From CAMPKL01 sp963817465 (GTDB taxonomy: Bacteria; Acidobacteriota; Terriglobia; Bryobacterales; UBA6623), in the NCBI GenBank assembly GCA_963817465.1, contig CAWFOP010000020.1, forward strand, positions 558,001 to 622,000: a DNA stretch of 64,000 nt. Direction: 5' to 3'. A program made the translations under genes and the position numbers. Below are positions 60,818-64,000 of the stretch, one piece after another. Under the pieces are notes generated by a model. The model was not told the DNA's origin, made no database searches, and saw nothing but the letters and a program-made list of their open reading frames with translations. Position 1 is the first letter of the stretch. Every line of letters begins with the position of its first letter.

Positions 60818-61699
60818 ATGCCTCTTGCGAATCGCCGGGCCTTTCTTACGTCGGCCCTGTGCGCCGCCCGCCTTTCCGCCGCCAGGCGTACTGTCGTCGA
60901 TATCCATCAACACACGCCCTACTCCGGCCGCACCGCCGACCAACTCGTCGCTCACCAGCGCGCCATGGGCGTCTCGAAGACCGTGCTGCTGCCGGCCGGC
61001 CGACGCTTCGGCCTGGCCGCCGGCGCCGGCGGCAACGACGTCGTCAGGGCCCTTGCCGCGCGCTATCCCGATGAGTTCGTCTGTTTCGCAAACGAGCTGC
61101 CCGATATTCCCGAAACCAAGCAAACGCTCGTGCGCTACCTCGACGACGACGCCATCGGCATCGGCGAACAAAAATTCCCCGTGGAGTGCGACTCGCGCTA
61201 CATCGACCTGGTCGCGTCCATCGCACAAGACTACGACGTGCCCGTGCTGCTGCACTTCGAGCACGGCGCCTACAACATGGGCTTCGAACGCTTCCACCGT
61301 GTGCTGGCTCGCTGGCCGCGCGTGCGCTTCATCGGCCACGCCCAGACCTGGTGGGGCAATATCGACAAGAATCACGTCCAGACCGAGATGTACCCCAAAA
61401 CCCCCGTCACGCCCGGAGGCTTGACCGATCGCTACCTCGCCGACTACGAGAACATGTTCGGGGACCTCTCGGCCGGCTCGGGCCGCAACGCGCTGCAGCG
61501 CGACGAGGACCACGCTCGAGCCTTTCTCGCCCGCCACCAGGACAAGCTCCTGTTCGGCAGCGACTGCAGCGACGCTGACCCGAGCGGGCCGCAGTGCATC
61601 GGCCATGACACGCTCGGCCTGCTCGATCGCCTCGTTCCCGATGGCGGGGTTCGGGACAAGATCCTGCACCTCAACGCCGGGCGCGTGATGAGACTCTAA
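60818..61699 (+). CDS. amidohydrolase-family TIM-barrel hydrolase
   Basis: About 293 aa. The short N-terminal leader has a twin-arginine-like start (MPLANRRAFLTSALCAARLS), then the metal-binding strand RTVVDIHQHTPYSG (H-x-H near residue 30). Further ligands are in VPVLLHFEHGAYNMGFER (His), VRFIGHAQTWWGNID (His) and KLLFGSDCSDADPSGPQC (Asp). This is the Amidohydro_2 pattern (ACMSD/dihydroxybenzoate-decarboxylase-like). The substrate is unknown. It sits 76 bases after lon with the terminator between. Confidence 0.8.
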   Translation: MPLANRRAFLTSALCAARLSAARRTVVDIHQHTPYSGRTADQLVAHQRAMGVSKTVLLPAGRRFGLAAGAGGNDVVRALAARYPDEFVCFANELPDIPETKQTLVRYLDDDAIGIGEQKFPVECDSRYIDLVASIAQDYDVPVLLHFEHGAYNMGFERFHRVLARWPRVRFIGHAQTWWGNIDKNHVQTEMYPKTPVTPGGLTDRYLADYENMFGDLSAGSGRNALQRDEDHARAFLARHQDKLLFGSDCSDADPSGPQCIGHDTLGLLDRLVPDGGVRDKILHLNAGRVMRL

Positions 61700-61755
61700 A
61701 ATCCCGGCCGCCGTGCGGTATGCTCTTGGGACCGGTACGATTAGCCGACCCCCGG

Positions 61756-61782
61756 GGCCGGTAAGTCAAAACCTTACAGGCC
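61756..61782 (+). terminator. hairpin between amidohydrolase and secreted-protein gene
   Basis: GGCC-G-GTAAG (61756-61765) pairs with CTTAC-A-GGCC (61773-61782) around a seven-base loop, followed by TTTA. It could end the amidohydrolase transcript or belong to the leader of the next gene. Confidence 0.4.
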
Positions 61783-61844
61783 TTTAGGTGAACGCCCGAT
61801 TCCGCGGGACCAGTGCTCGAAGGATGATTGGGCTGTATATCGCG

Positions 61845-64000
61845 ATGCTGTCGATACGTATCCCCTCGTCCTATTTGCTCAGTGCCGCGCTTCTCTTCGC
61901 GCTCGCCGCTCCAGCCGCCCGGCAGGCTCAGGCGAGCACGCTGCTGACCAACGGCAGTGAAGTCCACATTCGCTACCTCGGTGTACCGCGACTCACAGTC
62001 CTAAACGGCGACCAGGGTTATACGATTCTGATCCCGCCAGGCGCTCAACGGCTCGTGGTCGAGTTCCAAACGTCCCGCTACGCCAACATTGAGCTTCTGG
62101 CGCAGGTCGGCCTTGACGTTGGCTTCAGCTACAAGGACGGCAAGCCTAACGGAGGCGCGGATGTCGCCGCTTTCAAGGCCAAGCCCAACAATCTCGGCGT
62201 TGCACGCATCGAAATCAGCAACGGACACCCGCAGCAACTCGAGCCGGGGGTGGTTTACATCGGCTTGCGCACGATTCAGGACACGGCTGACATCGAAGGG
62301 GTCCTGACTGCTTACATTGACGGCGGCGGCTACGGAGACTACTATTCCGCGGTCGAGTCCGATTTTACCGGCGGCGCCGACGGCTGGACCCGCAACGAAA
62401 CCGCCGGTTCCTACCCCGGTTCCGTCGCCGGCGGTTCGCGGGGCCGCTTTCGGCACTTCGACGAGGGCGGAAATCCCGGCGGCTTCATCATCGTCAACAG
62501 CCCTCCGGGCGATTACACCGAGCAGTTCGTCGCGCCCGAAAAATTCAACGTCAACCTGCTCGAATTGAATGACGCTCGCTTTAAGTTCGACGTGGCGCGC
62601 ATCAACGGTCGCGAGGGCTATCAGTTCTACACCGAGATCAACGTTTTTACCGACGGCGGCGGCTGGAAGTGGATCGGCGCCGCGCCCCCGCCGCTGACCT
62701 GTCCGCCTGACCTCGAATCCGAATCAGGTCAGATCATCAACGGCGACGCTGACGGCGACGGCGATATCGAGCGCTGCTTTAACTTCTTCGAGCAGAAGAT
62801 CCTCACGATTTGGCAGACCTATACGGCTCCGATCCGCGTCGACGCCTGGCAGAAAATCCCCGGCGGCACGGCCACGTTCGAACAGACGATGTCGAATCCG
62901 AAGAGGATCGAGGTTCGTGCCACCATGAACGTCGGCGGCGACGGCACGGCGCTCGACAACTTCCGAGTCCTCGCGGCGGGAAACGGACCCGTGCGGAGCG
63001 TTGCACCGACCGTTTCCGGCTTCTCCGGCGGCTTCGATGATTGGTCGCGCAACTATCCGGCGAATTCGATGATTCCCGGCGCCACGCTGGGCGACGCCTC
63101 CTCGAAGCTGCTGTGGACCGAGCCGCTCAGCGATCGTGTCGCCGCGCTCGACGATGACGGCAACCCGAGCGGCAACCTGCAACTCGCCGAAGCGTTTCCC
63201 AACGGCGGCCCGCTGGCCGACGCCTTCGTCGCTTCGTCGCAGTTCCGGGGCGATTACACCGCTTTGAGCGAGCCGCGCTTCGAGTTCGACTACTATCACA
63301 GCTCTCTGTCCGGCGACGCAAAACCGGTGACGATCCGCCTTTTCGGCGCCGCCTCGGTCTTCGAGTGGACCGGCGCGGCTCCCATCGCGCAGTGGCGGCA
63401 TCAAGTCGCTCCGCTGACCGCGGAAATGTGGCCGAGACTTTCCGGCGAGGCGTCCTTTGAAGACGCGCTCGCGAACGTTGAAAGAGTCGAGGTCGCCGCG
63501 GACCTGAGCGCAGGTTTCGAGCGCAACTCGCTCGACAACTTCGCACTTCTGACCAGCGACTCGGCCGCCTTCCCGCAAGACATCTTCGCCACCGGTGAAG
63601 ATCTCAATTTCGAGGGCGCCGCGACCGAGCCGGTTGAAACTCAAGGCGTGATCGACGTTTCCGCGCTCGGCGGCGATCTCCAATGGGCCGCCTCGGTCGA
63701 GGGCGACATCGCATCGAACATCAAGCTCTCGGCCGTCGAGGGAATGACGCCGGCGCAGGTCAAGGTGACGCTCGACGTCGCGGGTCTCGCGCCGGGGCAA
63801 TACGAATACCAGGTTGCGTTCCAGGCGTTGGGAACAACATTGACGCCGGCGAAGGTTTCCGGCGTGGTCACGATCACCGATCAGCCCTATGCGACGCCCG
63901 CCATCTCCGGCGGCGGCGTCGTCAACGCGGCTACGTTCCGCGCCCAACTCGCGCCCGGCGCGCTTGGCACGATCTTCGGTTCCGGCTTTAACGCGCCGAC
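61845..64000 (+). CDS. secreted laminin-B-like repeat protein, truncated by window end
   Basis: Open to the window end: at least 718 aa. The signal peptide (SYLLSAALLFALAAPAARQA) follows ATG 61845; ATG 61824 adds seven residues. Two similar modules appear: DFTGGADGWTRNETAGSYPG with GGNPGGFIIVNSPPGDYTEQ and FVAPEKF (about 173-275), and GFSGGFDDWSRNYPANSMIP through EPRFEFDYYHSSLSGDA (about 392-500). The pattern W-x-x-N, N-P-G-G, F-V-A-P-x-K-F and F-x-F-D is like the laminin B (domain IV) fold. At the very end, GGGVVNAATFRAQLAPGALG with TIFGSGF is the start of a TIGR03437 Solibacter-type C-terminal domain. Likely a large cell-surface or secreted adhesion protein. Confidence 0.78.
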   Translation, partial: MLSIRIPSSYLLSAALLFALAAPAARQAQASTLLTNGSEVHIRYLGVPRLTVLNGDQGYTILIPPGAQRLVVEFQTSRYANIELLAQVGLDVGFSYKDGKPNGGADVAAFKAKPNNLGVARIEISNGHPQQLEPGVVYIGLRTIQDTADIEGVLTAYIDGGGYGDYYSAVESDFTGGADGWTRNETAGSYPGSVAGGSRGRFRHFDEGGNPGGFIIVNSPPGDYTEQFVAPEKFNVNLLELNDARFKFDVARINGREGYQFYTEINVFTDGGGWKWIGAAPPPLTCPPDLESESGQIINGDADGDGDIERCFNFFEQKILTIWQTYTAPIRVDAWQKIPGGTATFEQTMSNPKRIEVRATMNVGGDGTALDNFRVLAAGNGPVRSVAPTVSGFSGGFDDWSRNYPANSMIPGATLGDASSKLLWTEPLSDRVAALDDDGNPSGNLQLAEAFPNGGPLADAFVASSQFRGDYTALSEPRFEFDYYHSSLSGDAKPVTIRLFGAASVFEWTGAAPIAQWRHQVAPLTAEMWPRLSGEASFEDALANVERVEVAADLSAGFERNSLDNFALLTSDSAAFPQDIFATGEDLNFEGAATEPVETQGVIDVSALGGDLQWAASVEGDIASNIKLSAVEGMTPAQVKVTLDVAGLAPGQYEYQVAFQALGTTLTPAKVSGVVTITDQPYATPAISGGGVVNAATFRAQLAPGALGTIFGSGFNAP

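Noticed and set aside
61730..61823. Known riboswitch in the leader of the laminin-B-like gene
   Set aside because: A stem-loop is present, but no conserved core of a riboswitch class that I know (for example c-di-GMP, cobalamin, TPP) could be matched.

Overview
The window is GC-rich bacterial chromosome, most likely from an acidobacterium of the Solibacterales/Bryobacterales type. The evidence is two long orphan MacB/FtsX-like permeases of the kind expanded in Acidobacteria (2504-4933, 9323-11809), a large secreted protein at the right edge whose last residues match the start of the 'Solibacter uncharacterized C-terminal domain' (TIGR03437), and the general gene mix. The placement comes from family knowledge; no database search was run.

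Layout. 1-2.4 kb: rpsB (3' end)-tsf-pyrH-frr translation/UMP-kinase block. 2.5-12.3 kb: orphan permeases, a PhnB-like protein, a three-gene periplasmic redox operon (heme/helix-hairpin-helix protein, diheme cytochrome c, PQQ dehydrogenase) and small secreted proteins. From 37.4 kb down to 12.3 kb every gene lies on the minus strand. In transcription order these are flaG-fliS-fliD-fliT, then a 15-kb siphovirus-type particle cassette (terminase, portal, scaffold, P22-like coat, connectors, tail tube, G/GT chaperone with a -1 frameshift signal, short tape measure, tail tip), then truB, an SH3 lipoprotein, hemE, hemG, a methyltransferase, a TIM-barrel protein and an isochorismatase-like hydrolase. 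37.5-42 kb: an osmolyte-type binding protein, a TonB-like protein and a coiled-coil membrane protein. 42.2-44 kb: glycosyltransferase plus flippase-like protein. 44.1-49.7 kb: a tightly coupled operon of a P1B-type metal ATPase fused to an HflK/SPFH domain, a His-rich HflC, a second HflK and a small membrane protein. 49.7-64 kb: an AT-hook-like protein, a PD-(D/E)XK-like protein, an MFS-like transporter, a PDZ pseudo-protease, a cyclase-family hydrolase, clpX, lon, an amidohydrolase and the truncated laminin-B-like secreted protein.

Most notable. (1) The particle cassette carries packaging, head and tail genes but no visible integrase, repressor, replication, capsid-protease or lysis gene, and it sits co-directionally between flagellar and housekeeping genes. 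That pattern suggests a domesticated phage or gene-transfer-agent-like element. (2) Its tail-chaperone gene has a textbook -1 frameshift site with a stem-loop 5 nt downstream. (3) The metal ATPase-HflK fusion with HflC/HflK looks like a membrane metal-homeostasis/SPFH system.

Caution. Five conserved genes (pyrH, the heme/HhH gene, the isochorismatase-like gene, hemG, hflC) are each broken by one single-base indel. Removing or adding one base restores the family sequence, so assembly or sequencing error is the simplest explanation. Composite coordinates are given for these genes.
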